From an uncultured Anaerococcus sp. (GTDB taxonomy: Bacteria; Bacillota; Clostridia; Tissierellales; Peptoniphilaceae), in assembly GCF_943912825.1 (NCBI RefSeq), contig NZ_CALTUX010000011.1:1-58113 (forward strand): DNA of 58,113 bases, given 5' to 3'. The notes under the pieces were generated by a model that was given only the letters and a program-made list of their open reading frames with translations, did no database searches and was not told where the DNA came from. The position numbers were made by a program, and so were the translations under genes. Positions 7,783-15,871 of the stretch are shown piece by piece (position 1 is the first letter of the stretch; each line of letters begins with the position of its first letter).

Positions 7783-7900
7783 AAGAGATGCATAAACTCT
7801 TCCCACAAAAAATGCCCTTAAGCAAAGCTTGAGGAATAAGATATGTTACTATTCTCTATGAGAATCAAAAAGGCAGTAGTTCGCACCTACTGCCTTTTTC
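7783..7900 (+). ncRNA. Candidate structured small RNA, about 118 nt
   Basis: Between a strong promoter and a strong terminator lie four hairpins and no plausible open frame. Hairpin 1 is AAGAG/CTCTT (7783-7801), hairpin 2 is CCTTAAGC/GCTTGAGG with an AAA loop (7816-7834), hairpin 3 is ATTCTC/GAGAAT (7851-7865), and the terminator stem spans 7867-7899. I do not recognise the SRP, 6S, tmRNA, RNase P or common riboswitch cores in it. No gene follows on this strand, so a riboswitch is unlikely and a free-standing regulatory RNA is more likely. This is a prediction from sequence only. Confidence 0.6.
7867..7899 (+). terminator. Intrinsic terminator of the small RNA
   Basis: AAAAAGGCAGTAG pairs perfectly with CTACTGCCTTTTT across a 7-nt loop (TTCGCAC at about 7880-7886). 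Confidence 0.9.
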
Positions 7901-7969
7901 TTTTTACTTGTTTTTGCTTTTATTAGTATATAAATTAATAAAATAGTTATTATAGAAGATTTTTGTTTC

Positions 7970-8340
7970 GAGCTAAAGCCCGACCACTCCGTGGAGAGTC
8001 CTCCTAGAGCCGGACGGGCTTGCTCCTTATCTCGAGCTTGTCGAGAGATCTATTAGTTCTGCTTGTCTACTGGATTTACTATGAACAACTATTAGCTTAG
8101 CTTATTTTCTCTTTTTGTAAATTTATGGATTGTCGTTCTTAGTTTGTTTTTGACTACTTAGTGTTTCTAATAGGCATCTCCACGTTGGTCGATGCAAGGG
8201 ATTTGGTTTGGTGGGCCTTTAAGCTTGTTTCCTGGAGCCGACGGGCTTGGTCTCTCAGAGCCGACGGGCTTGGTCTCTCAGAGCCGACGGGCTTGGCTTT
8301 GCTTCTTTCGACTTCGCTCGAGATAAACTTTGCAAGGGGT
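7970..8340. repeat. GC-rich intergenic repeat module, copy 2
   Basis: It contains CGACCACTCCGTGGAGAGTC (hairpin-forming), GAGCCGGACGGGCT (8007-8020), GTCGAGAGATC, CTCCACGTTGGTCGATGC and three head-to-tail 23-bp units starting at 8235, 8258 and 8281. It ends in a TCGACTTCGCTCGA hairpin. Most elements recur in the same order in copy 3. Short open frames here are by-products of the repeats. Confidence 0.8.
8235..8303 (+). repeat. 23-bp tandem repeat, three units
   Basis: Each unit starts GAGCCGACGGGCTTGG. Units begin at 8235, 8258 and 8281, and the first two are identical (the rest of the unit reads TCTCTCA). In copy 3 the corresponding units are about 22 bp apart (8663, 8685, 8707). Confidence 0.9.
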
Positions 8341-8349
8341 GGGGTATTT

Positions 8350-8800
8350 AGCTAATACCGATGTAGTTACAGAACCCTATATAAACATAAACATGAGATT
8401 TCTCACTGCGTTCGAAAAGGGAAGGAGGGTGGGAAGTTTTATAAACTTCCATCAACTTCCCGTGTCTTTAGCGTAGTCGAGAGACCCATTAGTACTGCTT
8501 GGGTGTTTGAGTTACTTTGAGCAGGTGTTTGCTAATTTTTTTATCCTTTTGAATATTAACGGATTGTTGTTCTTGGGTTTTTGTTGACTACGAAATACAC
8601 CGTTAGGCATCTCCACGTTGGTCGATGCAAGGGATTTGGTGGGCCTTTAAGTTTGTTTCCAGGAGCCGACGGGCTTGTCTCCCAGAGCCGACGGGCTAGT
8701 CTCTCAGAGCCGACGGGCTTGTCGCTACGCTCGACCACTCCGTGGAGGGTCCTCTATGAGCCGGACGGGCTTGCCTTTGCTTCTCTCAACTTCGCTCTAG
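8350..8800. repeat. GC-rich intergenic repeat module, copy 3
   Basis: It starts with ACCGATGTAG (as copy 1) and holds CTGCGTTCGAAAAGGG, GTCGAGAGACC, CTCCACGTTGGTCGATGC, three GAGCCGACGGGCT units (8663, 8685, 8707), CGACCACTCCGTGGAGGGTC, GAGCCGGACGGGCTTG (from 8758) and a TCAACTTCGCTC hairpin relic. Copies 2 and 3 lie side by side, so the module seems to have been duplicated and then diverged. Apart from the small RNA, the 7643-8852 gap holds only these repeats. Confidence 0.8.
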
Positions 8801-8852
8801 ATGAAGTTTGCAAGGTGTCTTTATTCTAGATGGTTTTATAATTTTTTATAGC

Positions 8853-8885
8853 AAAAACTCCTACAGCTTTAAGCCATAGGAGTTT
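8853..8885 (-). terminator. Terminator of the PTS IIA-HAD-HAD-PFK operon
   Basis: Read on the minus strand, AAACTCCTA pairs with TAGGAGTTT (8855-8863 with 8877-8885), followed by a T run. Confidence 0.8.
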
Positions 8886-8891
8886 GCTTTT

Positions 8892-10112
8892 TTATTTTAT
8901 AAAATCTTCTTTCTCAATAAAGACTGGCATGCCGTCTTGGTAGGTTTGGGCTATTTCTCCTTGGATTAGTGGGAGGCAATAGTTTATCATTTTTTCTTCT
9001 AGGATTTTTTTATCTCCTAGCCAATCTACTGGAATCATCATTTCTCTGTTGGCTATTTCTGATGGTTTGACTTCGGTATAGGTGACTTGGTAAGTGTCTT
9101 TATTTTCTCTTCTTAGGACTGGGACTAGGTTGGTATGATCTATTCCTAGCTCTGTTGCCCTATAGCCTAGTTTGTAGGCTTCTTCTGCATCAGTCTTGCT
9201 TATTAGGGTGTTGGTCCTTTGGACTGTGTTTAGCTCAATTGCCCTGGATTTGACTTCTAGCCTTTCTCTAACCATGGTTGCTAATCTTTCGCCAACCCCT
9301 GCCACTACTGGGTGGTTGAAGCCGTCCTTACTATTTGAAAAGACTTCTTCGCTTAGCTTATCCTCTAGGTCCCTAAAGCCTTCAGCTAAGGCCACTATGA
9401 GGTTGCTTTCAGTCTTTAGTGCCTCTTTTATATCATCAAAGATATCATCTAAATATTTCTCATCTTCTGGTATATAGAGGAGGTTGACCTGGTCTTTTTT
9501 GGCCTTGTGGTTGGCAAGAAGAGAGCTTGCTGCAAGCCAGCCTGCGTGGCGACCCATGATTTCCACAAAGGTCACGCTTTCTAGGTCATAGATATCGACA
9601 TCTGTTCTGATTGTCCTGATTGTGGATGCTATGTATTTGGCAGCTGATCCGTATCCTGGTGAGTGGTCCATGCCCATTAGGTCGTTATCTATTGTCTTAG
9701 GGCATCCTATTACATGGATGTCTTCGATTTTCTTATCAGCCATATATTTATTTAGCTTACTAACTGTATCCATGGAGTCATTGCCACCAATATAGATAAA
9801 GAGGTCGATGGCATTTTTCTTTAGGACTTCAAAAATTTTGCTATAGTCTGGGTGGTCTAGGTCATCTGATAATTTATACCTGCAGGAACCAAGTATTGAT
9901 GATGGCCTGGCCATAAGTTTTTTGCCGTAATTGTCCTTGGCAAAGATTTCTTGGTCGACTTCATCTATATGTTCTTTAAGGATGCCTTCGATGCCGTTAT
10001 TTGATAGGTAGATATGGTTAAAATCATTGTCTATGCCAGCTTCAATAGCACCTGCAAGAGATGAGTTTATTACTGATGTAGGTCCACCGGATTGGGCTAT
10101 AATTAAATTCAT
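8892..10112 (-). CDS. pfp: Pyrophosphate-dependent 6-phosphofructokinase
   Basis: It phosphorylates fructose 6-phosphate, reversibly, with PPi as the likely donor, in cytoplasmic glycolysis. The 406-residue protein has the PFK start IIAQSGGPTSVINSSLAGAI, GGNDSMDT at 109-116, the catalytic PKTIDNDL at 138-145 and the later EIMGRHAGW. In ATP enzymes the nucleotide loop is GGDGS. Asp in place of the second Gly, as here (GGNDS), and the Lys in PKTIDND mark the PPi type. The ATG directly follows the upstream HAD stop (TAAATG), and AAGGAG lies inside that gene's last codons, so the two are coupled. It is the last gene of a four-gene operon. Confidence 0.88.
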   Translation of the reverse strand: MNLIIAQSGGPTSVINSSLAGAIEAGIDNDFNHIYLSNNGIEGILKEHIDEVDQEIFAKDNYGKKLMARPSSILGSCRYKLSDDLDHPDYSKIFEVLKKNAIDLFIYIGGNDSMDTVSKLNKYMADKKIEDIHVIGCPKTIDNDLMGMDHSPGYGSAAKYIASTIRTIRTDVDIYDLESVTFVEIMGRHAGWLAASSLLANHKAKKDQVNLLYIPEDEKYLDDIFDDIKEALKTESNLIVALAEGFRDLEDKLSEEVFSNSKDGFNHPVVAGVGERLATMVRERLEVKSRAIELNTVQRTNTLISKTDAEEAYKLGYRATELGIDHTNLVPVLRRENKDTYQVTYTEVKPSEIANREMMIPVDWLGDKKILEEKMINYCLPLIQGEIAQTYQDGMPVFIEKEDFIK

Positions 10113-10925
10113 TTATATCTCCTTAAATAAATATTTTTCTAGATAGGCAGCTATCCCATCTTCATCATTAGATAGGGTGATGTGGTCGGCGATTTCCTTG
10201 ATATGATCTACTGCATTGCCCATGGCAACCCTTGTTCCGCCGATTTCAAACATGGTTACATCGTTCATTTCATCACCAAAGATTAGGATGTCATCTGTGT
10301 CTATGCCTAGGATTTTACAAGCTTCTAGGACTGAATTGCCCTTTGATAGGCCAAGGGGCATGACTTCGTGATAAAACCTCAATGATTGAACTTGGTAAGT
10401 CCTATCTCCAAATTTATCTATTAATTTTTGGCGAGGCTCGTCAATTTTTTCAGGATCTGCTGCAAAGAGGAATTTATTTGGTTCAAAATCAATGGTATCT
10501 CTAATTGTCTTATCTTCCTTAAGAGGGACTCCTAGGTTCTCGGATTCCCAAGATGGATAATACTTGCTAGCATCATCTGTTATTATGTAATCTCCCTTTG
10601 GCACCATTAGCTCCAAGTCGAGATTTTTGGAAAATTCTAGGATTTCTTTGGCAAGACTTAAGTCCATTGGGTGGTTGGCTAGGATTTTCTTTTCCTTATA
10701 ATCATAGAGCATACCGCCATTAAAGGATGAGATAAGGCCGCCAAATTCGTCAAATTTGAGGGCTTTGGCTAGGGCATAAATCCCAGATGTAGGCCTGCCT
10801 GAGGCTATCATGACCTTGTGGCCTTCCTTGCTTGCCCTGATTAGGGCCTTTTTTGTTCTTTCTGTAATTTGACTATTGCTATTTACAAGTGTCCCGTCAA
10901 CATCAACTACAATTAGTTTTGTCAT
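10113..10925 (-). CDS. Cof-type HAD-IIB sugar-phosphate phosphatase
   Basis: This 270-residue protein shows all HAD motifs: motif I DVDGTLVNS (residues about 8-16), motif II IASGRPTSG, the motif III lysine in GLSKGNS, and motif IV FGDEMNDVTMFE. The long cap between motifs II and III marks subclass IIB, which typically dephosphorylates sugar phosphates, flavin nucleotides or pyridoxal phosphate. The substrate is unknown. It lies between another HAD gene and pfp, all in one operon headed by a PTS IIA gene, so a role in sugar-phosphate balance is plausible. Confidence 0.88.
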   Translation of the reverse strand: MTKLIVVDVDGTLVNSNSQITERTKKALIRASKEGHKVMIASGRPTSGIYALAKALKFDEFGGLISSFNGGMLYDYKEKKILANHPMDLSLAKEILEFSKNLDLELMVPKGDYIITDDASKYYPSWESENLGVPLKEDKTIRDTIDFEPNKFLFAADPEKIDEPRQKLIDKFGDRTYQVQSLRFYHEVMPLGLSKGNSVLEACKILGIDTDDILIFGDEMNDVTMFEIGGTRVAMGNAVDHIKEIADHITLSNDEDGIAAYLEKYLFKEI

Positions 10926-10943
10926 TTTCTTCCTTTCTTTTTC

Positions 10944-11750
10944 TTACAAAATATTCTCTTCTAAATATAGGGAAATGCCGTCATCATCATTTGTAGGGCA
11001 AATGTCATCGGCAAGATTTTTGATATAATCACTGGCATTTGCCATGGCAATTCCAATTCCTGCCATCTCAATCATGGTTTCATCGTTGATTTCATCGCCG
11101 AAGGCTAGGGTATCCTTGTGGTCAATTCCATAAAAGTCTGCTATTTCTAAAAGGCTCCTGCCCTTGTGAATGCCAGCTGGCATGCAGTCTAGAAATTGGG
11201 GCATGGAATGGATTGGATTTACCTTACCCTTAAATTGTTCTTCAAAATCGGACTTTACCTTTTCAATTAGACTAGGCTGTGCCGAAAATAAAAGTTTGTT
11301 TAGGTCAAAATCAAGCTTATCTGCTAAATCTTCTATGATTTCTACTTCTAGCTTGTTTTTCTTTGAGAGAAAGTCTAGGTCGTAGGCGTCATCTTTTTCT
11401 GCAAGGATTTTATTATCGTGATAAATTAAATAATCAAGGCCAAGGCTTTTGCCATAGGCAATCATTTCTTTTACGACTTCTCTTGGTATGGTGTGGTTTA
11501 TGATTGGCTTATCTTTGGCAAGGTCAAAGACTAGGGCACCATTTGAGCTTGCCACAAGGCCGCCTTCATGCCTATCAAAAAGCTCTCTAGCGACCTTGAT
11601 CGATCCGTAAAAGTCCCTGCCAGTGATGATTACGACCTTGTGTCCGGCATTTAAGACTTTTTCTATTATTTCTTTACTTTTCTTACTTATGGTATTTGTG
11701 CTTGTTAGTAGGGTCCCGTCTAGGTCTACTGCGATTAATTTTTTAGTCAT
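10944..11750 (-). CDS. Cof-type HAD-IIB phosphatase
   Basis: The protein starts MTKKLIAVDLDGTLLTSTN (motif I) and has ITGRDFY (motif II), the motif III lysine in HKGRSLLE and motif IV FGDEINDETMIE. The start at 11750 lies one base after the PTS IIA stop (TAA-G-ATG). A start at 11771 is possible in frame, but its AGGAG would touch the ATG and it would overlap IIA. It is similar in plan to the next gene, so the pair looks like an old duplication. The substrate cannot be told from sequence. Confidence 0.87.
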   Translation of the reverse strand: MTKKLIAVDLDGTLLTSTNTISKKSKEIIEKVLNAGHKVVIITGRDFYGSIKVARELFDRHEGGLVASSNGALVFDLAKDKPIINHTIPREVVKEMIAYGKSLGLDYLIYHDNKILAEKDDAYDLDFLSKKNKLEVEIIEDLADKLDFDLNKLLFSAQPSLIEKVKSDFEEQFKGKVNPIHSMPQFLDCMPAGIHKGRSLLEIADFYGIDHKDTLAFGDEINDETMIEMAGIGIAMANASDYIKNLADDICPTNDDDGISLYLEENIL

Positions 11751-11751
11751 C

Positions 11752-12237
11752 TTATAGGCTAAAGAGCTCATCTCCTACTTCTACATTTTCTGTTTCTGAT
11801 AATTTAACCTTTTTGATGGTTGGATTGGTGATTACTACTGGAGATTCTAGGCTGTAGCCAGCTTCTTTTATACCATCAAGGTCAAAATTTATAAGGAGGT
11901 CACCTTTTTTGACTTCTTGGCCGGTTTTGACTAGTGAATTGAAAAATTTCCCCTCAAGCTCTACTGTCCCAATTCCAATATGGACTAGGACTTGGATGCC
12001 TCTGTTAGTCACAATCCCAACAGCATGATTGCCGTGGGCTACCATTGTTACCTTGCCATCACAAGGGGCATAGACCTTGCCCTCAGCGGCTATAATTAGG
12101 GCACCAGGTCCTACGATTTGTTCAGAAAAAATCAGGTCATTGCAATTTTTTATATCTGAAATTTGACCCTTGATTGGGGCATAAAATATCTTGTCTTCTT
12201 TGGTAAATATATTTTTTATATCGTCAATTATTGACAT
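11752..12237 (-). CDS. PTS glucose-type enzyme IIA (Crr-like)
   Basis: This 161-residue stand-alone IIA domain carries phosphate from HPr to a IIB partner. It shows GKVYAPCDGKVTMVAHGNHAVG (His71, the helper) and VLVHIGIGTVELEG (His86, the likely phosphorylated residue). No IIB, IIC, HPr or enzyme I gene lies in this window. As the first gene of an operon with two phosphatases and PPi-PFK it could serve IIBC units elsewhere or sense PTS flux. The RBS AGAGGTGAG precedes the ATG. Confidence 0.9.
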   Translation of the reverse strand: MSIIDDIKNIFTKEDKIFYAPIKGQISDIKNCNDLIFSEQIVGPGALIIAAEGKVYAPCDGKVTMVAHGNHAVGIVTNRGIQVLVHIGIGTVELEGKFFNSLVKTGQEVKKGDLLINFDLDGIKEAGYSLESPVVITNPTIKKVKLSETENVEVGDELFSL

Positions 12238-12278
12238 TAGCTCACCTCTTTTTATGTATGCAAAACTATCTTTTAATC

Positions 12279-12287
12279 ACTATACCA
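12279..12287 (-). promoter_or_regulatory. Extended -10 promoter of the IIA operon
   Basis: On the minus strand TGGTATAGT is an extended -10 box about 41 bp before the IIA start. No clear -35 box was found. Confidence 0.45.
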
Positions 12288-12323
12288 CAAATGAAGCTCT
12301 TGTTAGCTTTATATGTATAAGTT

Positions 12324-12357
12324 AAAAAACTAGCAAATAAAAATCCGCTAGTTTTTT
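12324..12357. terminator. Terminator after the DUF3783 gene
   Basis: AAAAAACTAGC and GCTAGTTTTTT pair perfectly across a 12-nt loop. It lies 6 bp after the stop codon of the minus-strand gene, upstream of the IIA promoter. Confidence 0.85.
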
Positions 12358-12362
12358 AATAA

Positions 12363-12932
12363 TTATTTATTTTCGTTTTCTACCCTAATATTTTCATCTA
12401 ATAATTTTAGATAGTAGGTCTTGGCCATCTCTATGCTAAAGATAGATGAATCCTTGAAAAATGCCTTAATTTCATCGATTAGGGCCTTGGTTTTGGCATC
12501 TTCACCATATTTTTCCTTAAGGTCTGAGGCCTTTTCTAATTGGCCATTTATCTTGTGTATTAGGCCCATGGTTCTTGCTTCCCTGTCATTTTCTATTAAA
12601 AGCTCTCTTAGGGACCACTTGATATTATTTTCAGTAAGACCTGCCTTGTGTTGTACATTGACCTGATTATTTCTAAGAGCATCGATTACATCAAACATCT
12701 TTTGATTGTCAAAATTAGAAAAGAGGATGAAGTCAAAGTCGATATTTGCTTCTTCATCTATTACTTCCTTTTTGCTTTCATCAAAGCCATCAAGGCCTAA
12801 AAGGTAGCCAACTAGGTGGTCTACTTCCTTTTCGTCTACTTCTATTATATTTACATCGTGAGAGTCACATATTGCTTTAAATTTATCAAAATCACTATTT
12901 AAGTGGGATTTGTAGTATAAAATATCTGCCAT
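12363..12932 (-). CDS. DUF3783 domain protein
   Basis: This 189-residue, acidic, soluble protein opens ADILYYKSHL. Its centre, FDFILFSNFDNQKMFDVIDALRNN with the following VQHKAGLTENNIKWSLRELLIE, matches the DUF3783 pattern, where a small alpha/beta domain ends in a helix that compares present and past values. The second half is helical (LIHKINGQLEKASDLKEKYG). No catalytic residues are evident and no function is known. It is transcribed alone, with its own terminator, divergently from the coiled-coil gene at 13039. Confidence 0.75.
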   Translation of the reverse strand: MADILYYKSHLNSDFDKFKAICDSHDVNIIEVDEKEVDHLVGYLLGLDGFDESKKEVIDEEANIDFDFILFSNFDNQKMFDVIDALRNNQVNVQHKAGLTENNIKWSLRELLIENDREARTMGLIHKINGQLEKASDLKEKYGEDAKTKALIDEIKAFFKDSSIFSIEMAKTYYLKLLDENIRVENENK

Positions 12933-12985
12933 TTTTTCCTCATTTCTTTTATTAAATATATATAAATTATACTAATCATAAAATT

Positions 12986-13014
12986 TTGTTCAAATTCCAA
13001 AAAATGGGTATAAA
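12986..13014 (+). promoter_or_regulatory. Promoter of the 13039 gene
   Basis: TTGTTC (12986-12991) and TATAAA (13009-13014) are 17 bp apart, within GGGTATAAAT. The same GGGTATAAAT context precedes the tandem membrane genes at 46.6 and 47.1 kb. Confidence 0.55.
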
Positions 13015-13038
13015 TTATTTAAGAACCTAGGAGGCTAT

Positions 13039-13530
13039 ATGACTGAAAGAGTAATAAATTTAGAAAAAAAACTAGTTAAGACTGATAAAATTTTAAGAAA
13101 GGCGCGACAGACTAGGGCTATTGTGATTAAAAGCCTACAGTCTATTGACAATAAATATGATTTTTCTGCAAGCTCTTGGCTTAGGGGCAATTTCCTCGGC
13201 AATTTTATAAGGGGATCAAAGATTGATAAGATGAATAAAAATATCGACAGGGTCCAAAAGTCTATGCTCAAGCTTGAGGCTGACCTTATGGTTTATGATA
13301 TTGACAATGATACAAATCTTGCTGGATTTTTAAGGCTCCCATCAAAGATGAGCGAATCGGGCAAGGTGACTAATAAATTTACTGATATTGGCCTTAGAGC
13401 TTCGATGAGATTTAGGCAATTTGATGTGGTTGTAAGCCTTAGAAATTTGGAAACTCTTATAAAAAGGCTTGAAGAAATTAGACATGAACTTAAAAATGAC
13501 CTTAAAGGATCTATGGGTTATTTGGGATAA
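13039..13530 (+). CDS. Uncharacterised helical protein, paralogue of 52721-53149
   Basis: This 163-residue soluble protein has heptad-like N-terminal (about 5-38) and C-terminal helices and a central Gly/Phe-containing SASSWLRGNFLGNFIRGSKI followed by DKMNKNID. The same position in the protein at 52721 reads SASNWGILDLLGGDFIPSL with IKRSKIGKAND, so the two share a core and overall plan. I know of related proteins with a SAxxWG...GG...K.sKi core but no function. It has its own promoter and a shared terminator. It has no signal peptide or membrane segment. Confidence 0.75.
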   Translation: MTERVINLEKKLVKTDKILRKARQTRAIVIKSLQSIDNKYDFSASSWLRGNFLGNFIRGSKIDKMNKNIDRVQKSMLKLEADLMVYDIDNDTNLAGFLRLPSKMSESGKVTNKFTDIGLRASMRFRQFDVVVSLRNLETLIKRLEEIRHELKNDLKGSMGYLG

Positions 13531-13574
13531 AAAAATGACTAGGCAAAAGTTAAACTTTCGCTTAGTCATTTTTT
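13530..13574. terminator. Bidirectional terminator
   Basis: AAAAAATGACTA pairs with TAGTCATTTTTT, plus an outer GC pair, around a loop containing AAAGTT/AACTTT. It serves the + gene at 13039 and the convergent HAD gene. Confidence 0.85.
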
Positions 13575-14400
13575 ATGCAAAAATTTCTAAATTATTGTCA
13601 ATTAGCTTATTTATGGCGTAGGCTACACCATTTTGTAGGTTAGACTTGGTGATGAATTTGGCGTGTTTTTTCAATTCATCGACTGAATTTGCCATGGCCA
13701 CAGGAAAGCCAGTTTGCTCTAGCATTGGTATGTCGTTTTTCTCGTTGCCTATGGACATGATTTCATCAGGAGTGATATCTAACATCTCCGCCATAAGTTT
13801 TACGGCGTGGCCCTTGTTGGCCTTTTTGTTCATGACCTCTATGAGGAAGGGTGCGGTTTGGACTGCATAATAATCTTCATTAAGGGTCTTTAGTTTGTTT
13901 TTAAGGACCTTATTTATACTTGCTCTTGAGCCTAAGATTAGAAATCTACCGAAGTGCTTGTCTTTGGCTACTTTGTCGTAGTCAATCCTAGTTAATTTTA
14001 GCTGGTTGATTGCTGCATCCATTTGAGTATAAAAATTGGGCTCTTTATGCCTTGAATAAAAGCCCACATCATCCATAGCGGATACTTCTACATCATAAGG
14101 AGTCATTAGGTCATCAAGTTTTTTAAGATCATCAATAGTTTGGAAATTTCCACCAATTGCTTTGCCGGTCGCATTATCAAAGATATATGAACCATTTTGG
14201 CAGACTGTAAAATGCCCCTTTCTATTTAGGCCTAGCCTTCTTATATATTTTTCCATTGAATGATATGGTCTACCGCTGGCAAGGGCTATATGGACTCCCA
14301 TATCCCTTGCCCTATCGATTGCTTCTATGTTTTTTTTGCTGAGTCTTTTAAGTGGGGTAGCAAGTGTACCGTCCACATCAATAGTAATTAATTTAATCAT
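13573..14400 (-). CDS. Cof-type HAD-IIB phosphatase
   Basis: This is the third Cof-like HAD protein in the window (275 residues). Motif I is DVDGTLATP, motif II is ASGRPYHSM, the motif III lysine lies in KANKGHAVKLM and motif IV is IGNEKNDIPMLE. Motif IV has Asn where most relatives have Asp (GDxxND), seen also in some active Cof proteins. Its gene begins 17 bp after the alanine symporter stop and has no separate promoter that I can see, so it probably rides on that transcript. The substrate is unknown. Confidence 0.87.
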   Translation of the reverse strand: MIKLITIDVDGTLATPLKRLSKKNIEAIDRARDMGVHIALASGRPYHSMEKYIRRLGLNRKGHFTVCQNGSYIFDNATGKAIGGNFQTIDDLKKLDDLMTPYDVEVSAMDDVGFYSRHKEPNFYTQMDAAINQLKLTRIDYDKVAKDKHFGRFLILGSRASINKVLKNKLKTLNEDYYAVQTAPFLIEVMNKKANKGHAVKLMAEMLDITPDEIMSIGNEKNDIPMLEQTGFPVAMANSVDELKKHAKFITKSNLQNGVAYAINKLIDNNLEIFA

Positions 14401-14417
14401 ATTACCATTATACTATA

Positions 14418-15800
14418 TTATTTTCTTTTTAAGAGGTCTTCATACTCTGCAGGTGATTTTCTTATTCTTGCAGGGTCTTTAAAAAAGTCGGCTGCAAGCC
14501 TTTTAACTACAGGACTTAGCATGATTATGGCGTAGAGGTTTGGTAGGGCCATTAAGGCATTTAGGATATTTGCAACAATCCAAACAAGGCCCAGGTCAAC
14601 ATTTGCACCAACAAAGACAAAGATTATATACAAAATCCTATAAGGAATTACAATCTTATCTCCAAAAAGATAGGTGAGGGCGGTTTCTCCATAATAAGCC
14701 CAACCCATGATGGTAGATAGGGCAAAAAGAGTTAGGCCAATACTTACTACATAAGACCCGTAATTTGTGGACTCTGCAAAGGCATTTGCCACAAGGCTAG
14801 AGGCATCAGAGCTAGATGCCCATGATATTTGGCTTGTTAGGATAACAAGGGCTGTCATGGTACAGATAATAATTGTATCTACAAAAACCTCGCTCATTCC
14901 CCAAAGCCCTTGGCGGCAAGGGTGGTCAGTAGAAGCGCTGGCATGGGCTATAGGTGAAGAACCAAGGCCTGCTTCGTTGGTAAAAACCCCCCTAGCAACA
15001 CCAGATGAAATAACTTGCTTAACAGTAAGACCCACAAATGAACCTCCAAGGCTAGCTGGTGAAAAAGCTCCTAGAAAAATTGACTTAAAAGCCGGAATTA
15101 TATAGGCCCTATTTAAAATTAAAAGATAAATAGAACCGAGTATATAAAGTAGGCTCATAAGAGGGACAAGCTTTGAGGTAACTTTGCTTATTGAAGAAAT
15201 CCCTCCAACAATTACAAAGCCAACAATAATAGCCAAGATAAGGCCTGTAATAAGAGGATTGATATTATAATTGCTTTTAAGGACACCTGCTATAGCGTTT
15301 GATTGGGTAGAATTACCTATACCAAAAACAGCAATACCAGCAAAAAGGGCGAAAGTTTTGGCAAGGCCATTCTTTCCTAGACCATTTTTAATGTAATACA
15401 TAGGTCCGCCCACAAAGCGTCCGTCCTTATTTTCCCTAAAGGCAAGGGCAAGGCTTACCTCGGAAAATTTGGTAGCCATACCAAAAATAGCGGCCACCCA
15501 CATCCAAAAGATAGCCCCAGGTCCACCCAAGATAATTGCAAGGGAGACACCTACGATATTACCGGTGCCGACAGTAGCAGCAAGGGCAGTAGAAAGGGCC
15601 GCAAAAGGCGAAATATCTCCGTCATGGTCCTTATGTGACTTATCAAACACCTTTAGGAGAGTATTCCTAAGGGCAAAGCCAAGTTTTCTAAATTGAAGGC
15701 CGCCCAAAACAAGAGTCAAGATAAGGCCAGTGCCCATAATGCCGACAATAAGGGGGGCTCCCCAAAGAAATGTATTAATTGCTTCAAAAAAATCTTTCAT
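14418..15800 (-). CDS. Sodium:alanine symporter (AGCS family)
   Basis: It imports alanine (and possibly glycine) with Na+. The 460-residue protein has about 11 membrane segments and the AGCS hallmarks ALSTALAATVGTGNIVGVSL, GGPGAIFWMWVAAIFGMATKF, GGPMYYI, FTNEAGLGSSPIAHASA and STIMGWAYYGE. AAAGGAGAT stands just before the ATG. It is divergent from alanine dehydrogenase (16050), so the two probably form an alanine uptake and breakdown unit under shared control. Confidence 0.93.
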   Translation of the reverse strand: MKDFFEAINTFLWGAPLIVGIMGTGLILTLVLGGLQFRKLGFALRNTLLKVFDKSHKDHDGDISPFAALSTALAATVGTGNIVGVSLAIILGGPGAIFWMWVAAIFGMATKFSEVSLALAFRENKDGRFVGGPMYYIKNGLGKNGLAKTFALFAGIAVFGIGNSTQSNAIAGVLKSNYNINPLITGLILAIIVGFVIVGGISSISKVTSKLVPLMSLLYILGSIYLLILNRAYIIPAFKSIFLGAFSPASLGGSFVGLTVKQVISSGVARGVFTNEAGLGSSPIAHASASTDHPCRQGLWGMSEVFVDTIIICTMTALVILTSQISWASSSDASSLVANAFAESTNYGSYVVSIGLTLFALSTIMGWAYYGETALTYLFGDKIVIPYRILYIIFVFVGANVDLGLVWIVANILNALMALPNLYAIIMLSPVVKRLAADFFKDPARIRKSPAEYEDLLKRK

Positions 15801-15871
15801 ATGTATCTCCTTTCATAACAGTATTTTATTATTTTATCCGCATTTTTATGATTTACAAAAATAAATATTTT

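Noticed and set aside
7783..7900. Riboswitch or T-box leader
   Set aside because: It ends in a terminator and no gene follows on the same strand within the repeat region; no T-box or known aptamer core was seen.
8235..8730. Evenly spaced repeats that could suggest a CRISPR array
   Set aside because: The units are head-to-tail with no unique spacers of CRISPR size, and no cas genes lie nearby.
8161..8829. Open frames of 60-82 codons in both strands of the repeat region
   Set aside because: They are made of repeated GAGCCGACGGGCT units, have no ribosome sites and differ in frame between copies, so they reflect the repeats.
13573..14400. Asn in HAD motif IV (GNEKND) as a sign of an inactive phosphatase
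   Set aside because: The remaining motifs are intact and this variation occurs in active Cof proteins, so inactivation is not supported.
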